From positions 1-55,459 of the forward strand of contig CANFNL010000002.1 in NCBI GenBank assembly GCA_947448205.1: a stretch of 55,459 nt of DNA, written 5' to 3'. Numbering within the stretch: position 1 is the stretch's first letter; each line of letters opens with the position of its first letter. Of this stretch, positions 42,276 to 51,067 are shown piece after piece. The DNA comes from Bacteriovoracaceae bacterium. Lineage in GTDB: Bacteria; Bdellovibrionota; Bacteriovoracia; Bacteriovoracales; Bacteriovoracaceae. The notes under the pieces are model-generated. The model was not told the DNA's origin. It searched no databases and worked only from the letters and a program-made list of their open reading frames with translations. The position numbers and the translations under genes are program-made.

Positions 42276-42407
42276 TTATTTTTTGTAATTACTCTTAACT
42301 CTCACGCGTACTTTTTGTCTGGATTTTTCAATTTCGGTGTTTGAGACAAAAATCATCAATACAATACATGCACTAAAAGCAAGAGAGGTTAGGTCTAGAA
42401 AATTCAT
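42276..42407 (-). CDS. small membrane protein, 43 residues
   Basis: A 43-codon frame on the minus strand with AAGGA 6-7 bases before ATG. It predicts a hydrophobic helix (SLAFSACIVLMIFVS) followed by a basic tail rich in Lys and Arg (QKVRVRVK), a topology typical of single-pass small membrane proteins. It ends one base after the stop of the convergent ligase gene. Not recognised. The remaining ~200 bases to the next gene hold only a promoter and two GAGTAAAT direct repeats 24 bases apart (42475 and 42499). Confidence 0.5.
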   Translation of the reverse strand: MNFLDLTSLAFSACIVLMIFVSNTEIEKSRQKVRVRVKSNYKK

Positions 42408-42542
42408 ACATAATCCTTGATTCGTCATTAACTATTTTCTATCGAGCTTTAAAGTAAGTCGACAATTTCTTATCGGAGTAAATCTTTTTTTCTTTACCCG
42501 AGTAAATTAATTAGGCTTAGATAGTAAATAAGCACACTTTTA

Positions 42543-42571
42543 GTGACTGATTTCTTCTTTAACTCTATAAT
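42543..42571 (+). promoter_or_regulatory. sigma70-type promoter of the 42608 gene
   Basis: GTGACT, a 17-base spacer, then a perfect TATAAT. It lies about 37 bases before the ATG, which has GGAG 8 bases upstream. Confidence 0.5.
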
Positions 42572-42607
42572 AGGTCATTATTTAAACTTGCATATTGGAG
42601 ACTCACT

Positions 42608-44014
42608 ATGGGCCAATCACCTCGACAAAAAGCCTTGGAGATTAACCTCAATCCTAATATTTATGGAACATTTGCAGAAATTGGGGCAGGACAAGAAGTA
42701 GCTCGGCATTTTTTTAGGGCCGGTGGGGCCGCAGGGACTATAGCCAAAAGTATTTCTGCCTACGATATGACGATGTCTGATGCAATTTATGGAAAAGAAT
42801 CATCTGGAAGATATGTATGTGAAGATCGATTACAAAAAATGCTCGATACTGAATACGACATACTTATAGATAGGCTTACAAATATCCGTCACAAAGAGAC
42901 AACTTTTTTTGCTTATGCCGATACTGTGGCGGCTAAATCTTATAAGGGAACAGGCGAAAATCACGGTTGGATCGGAATAAAATTTCAACATAAGCCTAAA
43001 GCTAAACCTTCCCAGGCCATAATTCATATTACGATGCTCGATGCTGAAAATATTCAGCAACAAGAAGCTATAGGCCTATTAGGGGCAAATCTAATTTATG
43101 CTGTTTATCACGACGTACTAGATCGCGAAAATTTTATTTCTGGCTTAATGGATGGGCTTACGACTGCTCGAGTAAAAATAGATATGATTCGCGTCTCTGG
43201 AGAAGCCTTTAAAGGGGTTGATTCAAAATTACTTTGTTTAGAATTAGTTAAAATGAAATTATGCGAAGCTGTTATTTTTGATGTCGATGGTGAAGTCCTT
43301 CAGGCTTCAGATGTTCTATACAAAAAAAATGTTTTAGTGGTTCGAGGTGGTTATCGTCCACCTACTAATTTAAGTTTAGATATGTTGGAGTGTGGATTAA
43401 GAAAATTTATCAATTCACTTGAGCCTGCTGAAAAAGACAATGTTATTGTGATACCAGAAATTAGTATGTCTCAATTGCTCGATCGCGGAATTGTGGACAA
43501 CGAAGATTTTTTAGCTCGGGTCGATCTTTTATCTGCCCTCGGGCAAAAGGTACTCATTTCAAACTCAGATTCCTACAGTGACTTGAATCTTTTTTTCACA
43601 AAGTATGCAAAAAAAAATATTGCCTTTGTTTTGGCCTCATACAATCTTGAAGAAATCCTCAATCAAAGCAAATATGATGGATTAAAATTTGGTCTTATTG
43701 GATCATTGGGAACTCTTTTCGAACCACATACAAAGTTGTATATTTATCCAGCTTGCGACGATCAGACTCATGAAATAAAAACCATTGAGACAATGAACGT
43801 TGCGGCTGAACTTTCTTTTTTATTGCTCTACCTAATTGAGAATCATTTTATCGAAGATATAACTGACTACAATCCCGAAGTTGTATCTATTTGGTCTAGA
43901 AAAGTTTTAAAGATGATTCAAGATGGGGCGATTGGTTGGGAGAAGTTTGTTCCTTTATCTGTAGCAAAAACTGTAAAAACGAAATGTCTTTTTGGAGCAA
44001 AGTGCGATTTATGA
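42608..44014 (+). CDS. conserved protein of unknown function, widespread family
   Basis: A 468-residue cytosolic protein without signal peptide or membrane segment. The N-terminus is very conserved in a family found in many phyla (NPNIYGTFAEIGAGQEVARHFF, GGAAGTIAKSISAYDM, and DTVAAKSY). I recall database entries calling relatives TonB-dependent receptor or nicotinate-nucleotide adenylyltransferase. Neither fits: there is no barrel, plug or nucleotidyltransferase HxGH motif. No function is assigned here. It has its own promoter and overlaps the S1/P1 nuclease start by 4 bases, so the two are co-translated. Confidence 0.75.
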   Translation: MGQSPRQKALEINLNPNIYGTFAEIGAGQEVARHFFRAGGAAGTIAKSISAYDMTMSDAIYGKESSGRYVCEDRLQKMLDTEYDILIDRLTNIRHKETTFFAYADTVAAKSYKGTGENHGWIGIKFQHKPKAKPSQAIIHITMLDAENIQQQEAIGLLGANLIYAVYHDVLDRENFISGLMDGLTTARVKIDMIRVSGEAFKGVDSKLLCLELVKMKLCEAVIFDVDGEVLQASDVLYKKNVLVVRGGYRPPTNLSLDMLECGLRKFINSLEPAEKDNVIVIPEISMSQLLDRGIVDNEDFLARVDLLSALGQKVLISNSDSYSDLNLFFTKYAKKNIAFVLASYNLEEILNQSKYDGLKFGLIGSLGTLFEPHTKLYIYPACDDQTHEIKTIETMNVAAELSFLLLYLIENHFIEDITDYNPEVVSIWSRKVLKMIQDGAIGWEKFVPLSVAKTVKTKCLFGAKCDL

Positions 44015-44841
44015 AAAAATTATTATTGTCTTTTTTTTTGATTCTCTCCTATTCACCATTGGCCTTCTCTTGGGGAAAAACTGGTCATAGAATCGTAGGC
44101 GAAATTGCTCAACGAAACTTGGACCCTAATGCGCTTAAGGCCATTAAAGAGCTTGCTGGTGATGATGATCTCTCTCGCCTTTCAACTTGGCCTGATGATA
44201 TAAGATCAGATCCAAAGATGGGATATACTTCTCCTTGGCATTACGTGAGTATTCCCACAGGAAAATCATACTTTGATCAAAAAAGAAATAAAGAAGGCGA
44301 TGTTATTGAAGCCCTCTTTCGATTTGAAGATACACTTCGAGACTCTAAAGAGAGTAAAGACCATAAATTAGATGCACTTCGATTTTTAATACATATGATG
44401 GGAGATCTTCACCAACCGCTACATGTAGGTCTTGCCGAAGACCGTGGGGGAAATTCCATCAGAGTAAAATGGTTTAAAACTGAAACAAATTTACACAGTA
44501 TTTGGGATGAAGAATTAGTTGATTTTGAAAAATTATCTTTTACAGAATATTCAAATTATCTAAACCATTTTTCAAACGAAAATAAAAAAGATTGGGAAAA
44601 AGGGACGTTTATGGATTGGGCGAAAGAATCTCAAGAACTTAGGCCCAAAGTATATGACCTTAATATCGGAGAGAGCTTAAGTTTGAGTTACGAGTATAAT
44701 TATAAAGTAAAACCAATCGTAGAACTAAGACTTAAGCAAGCTGGTATAAGGTTGGCTTATGTTTTAAACAAAATATTTAATAAAGAAAATTTAAATAATG
44801 GCGAAATTGAATTAAGAAAAAAGATTAAAGAAAATATTTAG
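44011..44841 (+). CDS. S1/P1-type zinc nuclease, exported
   Basis: A 276-residue exported nuclease of the S1/P1 family. The signal peptide (MKKLLLSFFLILSY, cleavage before Trp) leaves a mature N-terminus starting WGKTGHRIVGEIA, where the terminal Trp and His are zinc ligands. Also present are STWPDDIR, SPWHYVSIP, HMMGDLHQPLHVG, and HSIWDEELVD, so all the cluster-binding positions (W, H, D, H, H, D, H, H, D type) appear kept. Such enzymes cut single-stranded DNA and RNA. In a predatory lineage a role in prey nucleic-acid breakdown is plausible. ATG 44011 overlaps the preceding stop. Confidence 0.88.
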   Translation: MKKLLLSFFLILSYSPLAFSWGKTGHRIVGEIAQRNLDPNALKAIKELAGDDDLSRLSTWPDDIRSDPKMGYTSPWHYVSIPTGKSYFDQKRNKEGDVIEALFRFEDTLRDSKESKDHKLDALRFLIHMMGDLHQPLHVGLAEDRGGNSIRVKWFKTETNLHSIWDEELVDFEKLSFTEYSNYLNHFSNENKKDWEKGTFMDWAKESQELRPKVYDLNIGESLSLSYEYNYKVKPIVELRLKQAGIRLAYVLNKIFNKENLNNGEIELRKKIKENI

Positions 44842-44854
44842 GGAATTACTTCTT

Positions 44855-45262
44855 ATGGCCTTTGATAAAAAAATTCAACGAGATGTACTTATTATTGATG
44901 ATGATAGAGGAATTTGTGAAATTCTCACTGAGTATTGTCACAACTTAGGCTGTTTTAAAAATATCGTTCTAGCCTATGATGGTATTACTGCCACTCAAAA
45001 ATTACGCAATCAAAAATTTTCACTCATTCTACTTGATATGAATATGCCCAAAAAATCTGGTCTTGATCTTTTGGGTGAATTTGAACCTGGGCACCTCAAT
45101 ACCAAATCAAGTGTGCTTATAGTCTCTGGAACTCTAGAAAAAGAAATCATTTCAAAAGTTTTGGAAAAAGGTGTGAAAACCTTTTTGGTCAAACCCTTTG
45201 ATGAAGCTATCTTTCAAGAACGAGTTTTGAAAATTCTTGCCAATCACACTCCCAAATCTTGA
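44855..45262 (+). CDS. single-domain response regulator
   Basis: A 135-residue stand-alone receiver (CheY-like) domain. The acidic pair is in LIIDDDRG, the phospho-acceptor Asp in LILLDMNMPKKSG, the Thr/Ser switch in LIVSGTLE and the Lys in TFLVKPFDEA. There is no output domain, so it should act through protein binding. It lies between the S1/P1 nuclease and the ClpB-like gene. The only kinase-like protein in the window is the remote one at 23144. Confidence 0.92.
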   Translation: MAFDKKIQRDVLIIDDDRGICEILTEYCHNLGCFKNIVLAYDGITATQKLRNQKFSLILLDMNMPKKSGLDLLGEFEPGHLNTKSSVLIVSGTLEKEIISKVLEKGVKTFLVKPFDEAIFQERVLKILANHTPKS

Positions 45263-45332
45263 CATAATCCAATTCAATACCATCTTTTTATGAGTAAATG
45301 ATTAGCAGCGTTTATTATAAGGAGATATATTT

Positions 45333-47705
45333 ATGAATAAATTTGACTCCATCGTAGAGGGCTCCATTTCAATAGCTCAAGGTGAAGCTCACAAAAGAAA
45401 GCATACAGAAATCTGTCCTGAGCATTTAATTTTTGGACTAATCGCCAATCCTCAGTCTTATTCATCTCGTGCACTAAAGAAATACTCAAAGGATTTAGAT
45501 AAGCTTTTAGATCTTATTGCTTCTGTGAAATCTAAAATGGAGATAGACCAGTTGCGAGCTTCATCTAAACTTTCTGAATGGCTAACTTATGCTTCGTCAC
45601 ACGCTATTCAAAATGGCCGATCGGAAATCAGTGAAAAAGATTTACTAAAATACTTGGCCCAAATCATTCCTCAGTTTAAAGTCGACTATAATACTCTCTC
45701 AGCTGAAAACGCTGATGAAGTCCTTGAAAAACCAAATTATCTCATCAACCTAAATGAACTTGCTGAAAGCGGAAAACTCGATCCAGTCATTGGACGTTCA
45801 AAAGAAATTCGTGCTGTGATGGAAATCTTAGGGAGGCGAGGAAAAAATAATCCTGTGCTCGTTGGTCCAGCAGGTGTTGGGAAGACAGCTATTGTAGAAG
45901 GACTGGCCCTCGCGATTGTTAAGGGAAAAGTTCCAGATGTACTAGAGGGCAAAATTGTCTACTCGTTGGAGATGGGATCTTTAATGGCCGGAACTAAATA
46001 CCGTGGTGAATTTGAAGAGCGACTTCAAACACTCTTGAAATTTATCAAAGCTCAGCAAGGTCAGGCGGTATTATTTATTGATGAGCTTCATCAGCTAGTT
46101 GGAGCTGGGCGAACTGATGGTGCTATGGATGCGGCCAACTTGCTAAAGCCTGCTCTGGCCCGTGGAGAGCTCCATTGTATTGGGGCCACAACACCAGAGG
46201 AATATCAAAAATATATACTAAATGATTCTGCCCTAGATCGTCGATTTAGATCGGTTCCTGTCGATGAGCCGACAAAAGAAGATGCGATTGAGATACTTAT
46301 GGGAATAAGAGAAAAAATGGAGATCCATCATGGAATTAAAATTTCTGACGACGCTATCTACAATGCTGTCTTTTTATCTACTCAGTATATTACTGATAAA
46401 AATCTCCCCGATAAAGCAATCGATCTTATCGACGAAGCTTCATCAGCTTTAAAACTTTCTGCTGAAGCAATGCCGGCCAATCTGGTGGAGCTGGAAGCAG
46501 AAATTAGAACTAAGAAAATCTATTCGAAATCCCAAGCAAAAAATAGTGATATAGAAAATGAGATTCAAGAATTAGAAAAAGAATTTACCATTGAGAAAAC
46601 AAAATGGGAAAAAGATGTCTTTAGCTTAAAACAAGTTTCAGAAATCAAGCATCAACTCGAGCGCTATAAGTTTGAATTGGAACAGGCTCAAAGAACACAA
46701 GATTATGAGGCGGCTTCTAAATTAAAGTACTCAATAATTCCTGAGTTAGAACAAAAAATAGAATCCTCACCACTGGATTGGGTTTTGTCAACAAAAGATA
46801 TTGCAAGTGTGATTTCTAGACAAAAAGGTATTCCAATCGAAAAAATTTTAAAATCTAAGCAGGAAAATATTTTAGGATTAGAAGATTTTTTAAATGGACG
46901 TGTTTTTGGGCAAGCCAATCCTCTTCATGAAATAGCTGAAGTTTTGGTGACTGCCCATGCAGGATTAAGTGACCCCTCCAGACCATTAGGATCGTTTTTA
47001 TTGAAAGGTCCCTCTGGTGTTGGGAAAACAGAAACGGCAAAAGCTCTTGCTGAATTTCTCTTTGGCACAGAAGATAATCTTATTCGTTTTGACCTTTCAG
47101 AATTTTCTGAAAAGCACTCTGTTTCAAAACTTATTGGTGCACCAGCTGGTTATGTCGGCTATGAAGAAGGTGGTGTGCTTACAGAGGCCATAAGAAGAAA
47201 GCCATACGCTGTTTTACTTTTTGACGAAGTAGAAAAAGCACACCGAGATTTTTCCGATATTTTATTGCAGATTTTAGACGATGGAAGATTAACTGACAAT
47301 AAAGGTAGGACTATAGATTTCAAAAATACTATAATTCTCATCACTACGAACTCTCAACATATCGAAGAAGACTTTAAACCAGAAGTCTTAGGAAGACTTG
47401 ATAGTATCTTAAGTTACAAGGCCCTCGATCAGTCAATTATGAAAAATCTTATTGATAAACAGGTTTTAATGCTCAATCAGAGATTAGAAGCAAAAAATCT
47501 ACATATTGTCCTTGATGAAGAATGCTATTTTGAAATTGGCAAGCGCGGCTACGATCCTCGCTTTGGAGCAAGACCTTTGCAATCTGTTTTTGGTCAGATG
47601 ATTACAAGGCCCCTTTCGCGTAAAATTTTATCTGGTGATTTGCAATCTGGAGAGCTGATTGCTCATTGGACTGCAGATCAAAATAGTCATGTAATGTTTC
47701 AGTAA
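45333..47705 (+). CDS. clpB: ClpB-like Hsp100 AAA+ protein
   Basis: A 790-residue double AAA+ unfoldase. Clp N-domain about 1-130; AAA1 with Walker [10 protein letters not shown] and Walker [10 protein letters not shown] coiled-coil insert about 385-490 resembles the ClpB M-domain ([25 protein letters not shown]). AAA2 has [12 protein letters not shown], Walker [11 protein letters not shown], and ARPL near the end. The stretch before the [10 protein letters not shown] segment is about 35 residues shorter than in ClpC/ClpA and lacks an IGF/IGL ClpP-binding loop, so it should be a disaggregase and not a protease partner. It may be a paralogue of a canonical ClpB. AAGGAG precedes the ATG. Confidence 0.85.
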   Translation: MNKFDSIVEGSISIAQGEAHKRKHTEICPEHLIFGLIANPQSYSSRALKKYSKDLDKLLDLIASVKSKMEIDQLRASSKLSEWLTYASSHAIQNGRSEISEKDLLKYLAQIIPQFKVDYNTLSAENADEVLEKPNYLINLNELAESGKLDPVIGRSKEIRAVMEILGRRGKNNPVLVGPAGVGKTAIVEGLALAIVKGKVPDVLEGKIVYSLEMGSLMAGTKYRGEFEERLQTLLKFIKAQQGQAVLFIDELHQLVGAGRTDGAMDAANLLKPALARGELHCIGATTPEEYQKYILNDSALDRRFRSVPVDEPTKEDAIEILMGIREKMEIHHGIKISDDAIYNAVFLSTQYITDKNLPDKAIDLIDEASSALKLSAEAMPANLVELEAEIRTKKIYSKSQAKNSDIENEIQELEKEFTIEKTKWEKDVFSLKQVSEIKHQLERYKFELEQAQRTQDYEAASKLKYSIIPELEQKIESSPLDWVLSTKDIASVISRQKGIPIEKILKSKQENILGLEDFLNGRVFGQANPLHEIAEVLVTAHAGLSDPSRPLGSFLLKGPSGVGKTETAKALAEFLFGTEDNLIRFDLSEFSEKHSVSKLIGAPAGYVGYEEGGVLTEAIRRKPYAVLLFDEVEKAHRDFSDILLQILDDGRLTDNKGRTIDFKNTIILITTNSQHIEEDFKPEVLGRLDSILSYKALDQSIMKNLIDKQVLMLNQRLEAKNLHIVLDEECYFEIGKRGYDPRFGARPLQSVFGQMITRPLSRKILSGDLQSGELIAHWTADQNSHVMFQ

Positions 47706-47726
47706 ATGATATTAAATTAATTCTCA

Positions 47727-47757
47727 AAGTAGCACTGACTTGATCTCAGTGCTACTT
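47727..47757 (+). terminator. perfect 12-bp stem-loop after the ClpB-like gene
   Basis: AAGTAGCACTGA pairs perfectly with TCAGTGCTACTT around a 7-base loop. The sequence after it (ATGTTAATG) has no strong U tract, so it is a terminator-like or stabilising hairpin. Confidence 0.55.
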
Positions 47758-47797
47758 ATGTTAATGTTAAAAGAAAATAGATTATATGGAGATGTTG

Positions 47798-48145
47798 ATG
47801 TCTGAAACTATCCGCTTGATGGCAGGTGAATATCTTATGCGTGAAGGGGAAGCCAGTACTGAAATGTATTATCTTCAATCGGGTACTCTCGCCGTTTTTA
47901 AAAGAAAAGGCGATGCAGAACATCAGATTGGAAGCATAATGACTGGGGAATTAGTTGGTGAAATGTCTTTTTTAGACCAGCAGCCCCGTTCGGCAACAGT
48001 GAAGGCGATGACTGATGCAATACTTATTCAAGTTCCTCTAGAGAAATTTGAGTCGACAATGGCAGGAATGCCCAAATGGTTTAGTGCACTTCTGCACACT
48101 CTCACGGAGCGTTTGAGAAAAGCCGATGCCCGCATTAGGATTTGA
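47798..48145 (+). CDS. lone cyclic-nucleotide-binding domain protein
   Basis: A 115-residue protein consisting only of a cNMP-binding beta-roll. The phosphate-binding cassette is GELVGEMSFLDQQPRSATVKA (key residues Gly-Glu and Arg in PRSATV). The last helix (LLHTLTERLRKADARIR) is the usual C-helix; no HTH or kinase domain follows. It may act as a cyclic-nucleotide sensor that binds a partner. ATG at 47798 is chosen because GGAG lies 6 bases upstream; an ATG at 47786 overlaps that site. Confidence 0.85.
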   Translation: MSETIRLMAGEYLMREGEASTEMYYLQSGTLAVFKRKGDAEHQIGSIMTGELVGEMSFLDQQPRSATVKAMTDAILIQVPLEKFESTMAGMPKWFSALLHTLTERLRKADARIRI

Positions 48146-48158
48146 TTAAATAGACAGC

Positions 48159-48752
48159 TTATTTAATTAAAGTTGGATTTAGACTAATGTTGAAATCACT
48201 TTCAATTTTATTTTTTACATCATTGGAGAAAAAATTATTTTCAACAGATAAATGAGTTAGGGATTTTATATCTTTTAAAAAGGGTGGTAGCTTCTTTAAT
48301 TTGTTTGAATCGAGATTAAGTCTACTCAACTCTTTTAAGTAATAAAATTGGTTAGGGATTTCAGTGAGGAGATTATGACTAAGATCCAGAGTTTGAAGTT
48401 TATGGAATGCTGGAATTGTTTTTTCAACTGAGCTTAATTGGTTTCTGCTCAAAATAAGTGTTTTTAATTTTGATTTAATTGCTAAATCAGGCAGATATGA
48501 AATTTGATTATTTTTTAAATTAAGATAAATGAGCTCTGGTAATTGAAAAACTTCTTTGGGAATTTGTGTAATTTTAGTTGAAACAATACTTAGAGATTTA
48601 AGTTTTTTTAATACGCAAATATCTTCAGGAAAATATGTAATTTTGCCGCCAATAATTTCAAGGCTAGTCACATCCCATACATTTAAGACTTCAATTGGAA
48701 AACGATCTTCATTTTTATCAAGTTTTAGGACAATCTTTTTTTCATGCCACAT
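48159..48752 (-). CDS. small leucine-rich-repeat protein
   Basis: A 197-residue protein of about six leucine-rich repeats spaced by 22-24 residues (LKSLSIVSTKITQIP, LIYLNLKNNQISYLP, LKTLILSRNQLSSV, LQTLDLSHNLLTEIP, LSRLNLDSNKLKKLP, LTHLSVENNFF). There is no signal peptide, so it is cytosolic and probably mediates protein binding. It starts with MWHEKKIVLKLDKNE. It is the last gene of a minus-strand run with panD, 3 bases after that stop. Confidence 0.82.
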   Translation of the reverse strand: MWHEKKIVLKLDKNEDRFPIEVLNVWDVTSLEIIGGKITYFPEDICVLKKLKSLSIVSTKITQIPKEVFQLPELIYLNLKNNQISYLPDLAIKSKLKTLILSRNQLSSVEKTIPAFHKLQTLDLSHNLLTEIPNQFYYLKELSRLNLDSNKLKKLPPFLKDIKSLTHLSVENNFFSNDVKNKIESDFNISLNPTLIK

Positions 48753-48755
48753 ATA

Positions 48756-49100
48756 TTACAAATCCTGAACGTACTTATTGTGTGAGTCTACTAATATGCA
48801 TTTAGGTTTTATAAGTCTATCAGACAAAGCGTAGCTGAAAATAATAACTTCATCACCTTTTTTAATTAAATGAGCAGCTGCTCCGTTCATGCAAATCAAA
48901 CCAGAGCCTCTAGGACCTGAGATAACATAAGTCTCAAGTCGATTACCACTAGTATTGCTGACAACCGTAACTTTTTGTCCAGGCCATAAATCGATGCGAT
49001 CCAGTAGATCTTGGTCAATAGTGATACTTCCAATATAAGAAATATCAGCTTCAGTTATAGTAGCCTTATGTATTTTACTTTGGAGTATCTCTCTTAACAT
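48756..49100 (-). CDS. panD: aspartate 1-decarboxylase
   Basis: Makes beta-alanine for pantothenate from aspartate. A 114-residue pyruvoyl enzyme made as a proenzyme that cleaves itself at Gly-Ser in YIGSITID (around residue 25). LREILQSKIHKATIT at the N-terminus, NGAAAHLIKKGDEVII and DRLIKPKCILVD complete the family pattern. The length is slightly short of the 126-residue Escherichia coli enzyme. It follows serB by 11 bases. Confidence 0.95.
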   Translation of the reverse strand: MLREILQSKIHKATITEADISYIGSITIDQDLLDRIDLWPGQKVTVVSNTSGNRLETYVISGPRGSGLICMNGAAAHLIKKGDEVIIFSYALSDRLIKPKCILVDSHNKYVQDL

Positions 49101-49111
49101 AATAAATCCTT

Positions 49112-50311
49112 CTAGTGATTAGCGGGGCCGGGAATACCTAAAAAATAAAGAATGGAAGTCATAGGCCCATGACTTAAATGCTGTTGAGCTTGTCTTCGAA
49201 CGACATCTTTAGCATGGAAAGCAATTCCCAATCCGGCGGTTGCTAGCATTGGTAAATCATTGGCTCCATCTCCAATGGCCACAACTTGCTCGAGTGAAAT
49301 ATTTTCTTGCTGAGCGATGAGTTTTACAAGAATCGCTTTCTGATTAGCATTGACTATTGTTCCAGTAACATTTCCAGTGAGGAGTCCTTTGGAGATTTCT
49401 AATTCGTTGGCAAAAGAGTAATCAAGTCCTAGCTTAGCTTTTAAGGCATCTGCAAAAAAATTAAAACCACCTGAAATTAGCGCTACTTTATATCCAAGGC
49501 TTTTTATCGTTTTGATGAACTCTTCCACTCCTTGAGTAAGGGGAAGTTTATCCAGAATATCTTGCATGCGTGAGACTTCTAAACCTTTTAATTTTGAAAC
49601 ACGAAGTTTTAGTGATTCATCAAAATCGATTTCACCATTCATCGCTCTATGGGTAATTGTGCGTACTTCTTCACCTACACCACACAGTTCAGCCAACTCA
49701 TCAATGACTTCAGTCTGAATAAGCGTAGAGTCCATATCAAAAACAATTAATCTTTTATTTCTTCTAAAAACATTATCTTTTAAAAAGGCTACATCGATTT
49801 TATGTTTTGTGGAGACTCTCATCAAATCTTCCTTTAACATTTTTGTTTCTAAATTTTTTGGAATTGAAGTAGAGACTTCCATTGATGAAAATTCGCGAGG
49901 AGACACTTTATCGATTCGTTCAATGTTTATTTTAAAATTTGCAAGAATAAGGGCCAGGTCGGCAATAAAACTAGCCGTCACAGTAGTAGGAGAGACACAT
50001 GTGACGATAAATTTCTCGCCATCCATTTCAGGTGTACTGATTTGTTTTTCGACAACTTTGTAACTGAGGGTTAATCCCATAAGATTGGCTTCAAATAATA
50101 AATCTTTTAAAACATTTCCATTTGAATTTTGATCATCAGGTTGGATACCCAAAACAAAACTTAAGGAGAGTAGGCCATGAGTAACAGCTTGGCCCATATC
50201 TAAAATCTCTACAGTGTATTCGCTGATAATTTTCATTAGGCGAGCTGTTATTCCAGGACGATCGGGACCAGAGACAGTAACTAAAATGATTTTTCCACTT
50301 AAACTATTCAA
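49112..50311 (-). CDS. serB: phosphoserine phosphatase with two N-terminal ACT domains
   Basis: The last step of serine synthesis. The 399-residue protein has an ACT-like domain at about 1-90 (VTVSGPDRPGITARLM), a second regulatory segment about 95-190, and a HAD-family catalytic domain from about 200. The nucleophile is in FDMDSTLIQTEVIDELAE, motif II in VALISGGFNFFADA and motif III in VAIGDGANDLPML. The two ACT domains suggest feedback control by an amino acid. Its start overlaps the pgsA stop by 8 bases. Confidence 0.93.
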   Translation of the reverse strand: MNSLSGKIILVTVSGPDRPGITARLMKIISEYTVEILDMGQAVTHGLLSLSFVLGIQPDDQNSNGNVLKDLLFEANLMGLTLSYKVVEKQISTPEMDGEKFIVTCVSPTTVTASFIADLALILANFKINIERIDKVSPREFSSMEVSTSIPKNLETKMLKEDLMRVSTKHKIDVAFLKDNVFRRNKRLIVFDMDSTLIQTEVIDELAELCGVGEEVRTITHRAMNGEIDFDESLKLRVSKLKGLEVSRMQDILDKLPLTQGVEEFIKTIKSLGYKVALISGGFNFFADALKAKLGLDYSFANELEISKGLLTGNVTGTIVNANQKAILVKLIAQQENISLEQVVAIGDGANDLPMLATAGLGIAFHAKDVVRRQAQQHLSHGPMTSILYFLGIPGPANH

Positions 50312-50984
50312 GATTAATCCTTTGTGCTTTGGCTTCTTTTTTCTTTTTTTTAATTTCTTTTCTAATTTTTTTTATTTTACTTATTAATCCCACTGAATAC
50401 TCCAATGCCGAATAAAGGGAGAATAAAGTGGCTAAATAAATGGCAATTGTCCCTAAAAGTGGCATGTTGATTCCAAAGGGAATATCATTGGCCATCAAAA
50501 AAGGAATCCCCACCATCTGGCTAGCAGTTTTCCATTTACCTAAAGCTCCTACCGGAACACTCAAGCCTTTTTCAATCGCTAATAATCTAAGGGCAGTAAT
50601 ATACATTTCTCTTAAAACTAACACTAGAACAATGAGAACGTGTACTCGGTTAAGCGCCAAGAGCATAATGAGAGAGGAGATGACTAAAAATTTATCGGCG
50701 ATTGGATCAAGAAAAGAGCCAAAGACTGTAACAATATTTTTCTTGCGAGCAATGAATCCATCAAAAAAATCTGTCACAGATGCTGCTACGAAAGTCCAGG
50801 CCGCTATATAATTGAGCAATTTTGTATGTTTTATAACCCAAGCAAGTTGAGTGAGTGTAAAAAAAAGTGAAAGTAAAATGATCGGAATTAATATCACCCG
50901 AAGCATCGTTAAACGATTGGGTAAATTGTCGATCTCCCACTCGTTTGGATGGTGGGTTCGCGGTACATTTTGCTCAAGATCCAT
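50304..50984 (-). CDS. pgsA: CDP-diacylglycerol-glycerol-3-phosphate 3-phosphatidyltransferase
   Basis: Makes phosphatidylglycerophosphate in the inner membrane. A 226-residue CDP-alcohol phosphotransferase with the motif D-G-x2-A-R-x8-G-x3-D-x3-D seen in FFDGFIARKKNIVTVFGSFLDPIADK. Several transmembrane helices, the N-terminal NLPNRLTMLRVILIP and a Lys-rich C-terminal tail match the family. It overlaps serB by 8 bases. A Gly-free AAAAAGG lies before the ATG. Confidence 0.94.
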   Translation of the reverse strand: MDLEQNVPRTHHPNEWEIDNLPNRLTMLRVILIPIILLSLFFTLTQLAWVIKHTKLLNYIAAWTFVAASVTDFFDGFIARKKNIVTVFGSFLDPIADKFLVISSLIMLLALNRVHVLIVLVLVLREMYITALRLLAIEKGLSVPVGALGKWKTASQMVGIPFLMANDIPFGINMPLLGTIAIYLATLFSLYSALEYSVGLISKIKKIRKEIKKKKKEAKAQRINLE

Positions 50985-51067
50985 TTTTTTCCTTTTTATA
51001 TATAATTGAACTCTATTTTAACCTAATAGATGAAAGCTTTCAAAAAAATTATTAAAGAGGAGAATCT

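Noticed and set aside
42475-42507. GAGTAAAT direct repeats upstream of the 42608 gene as regulator sites
   Set aside because: Two imperfect 9-base copies in AT-rich DNA are too weak to call; noted only in the intergenic description.
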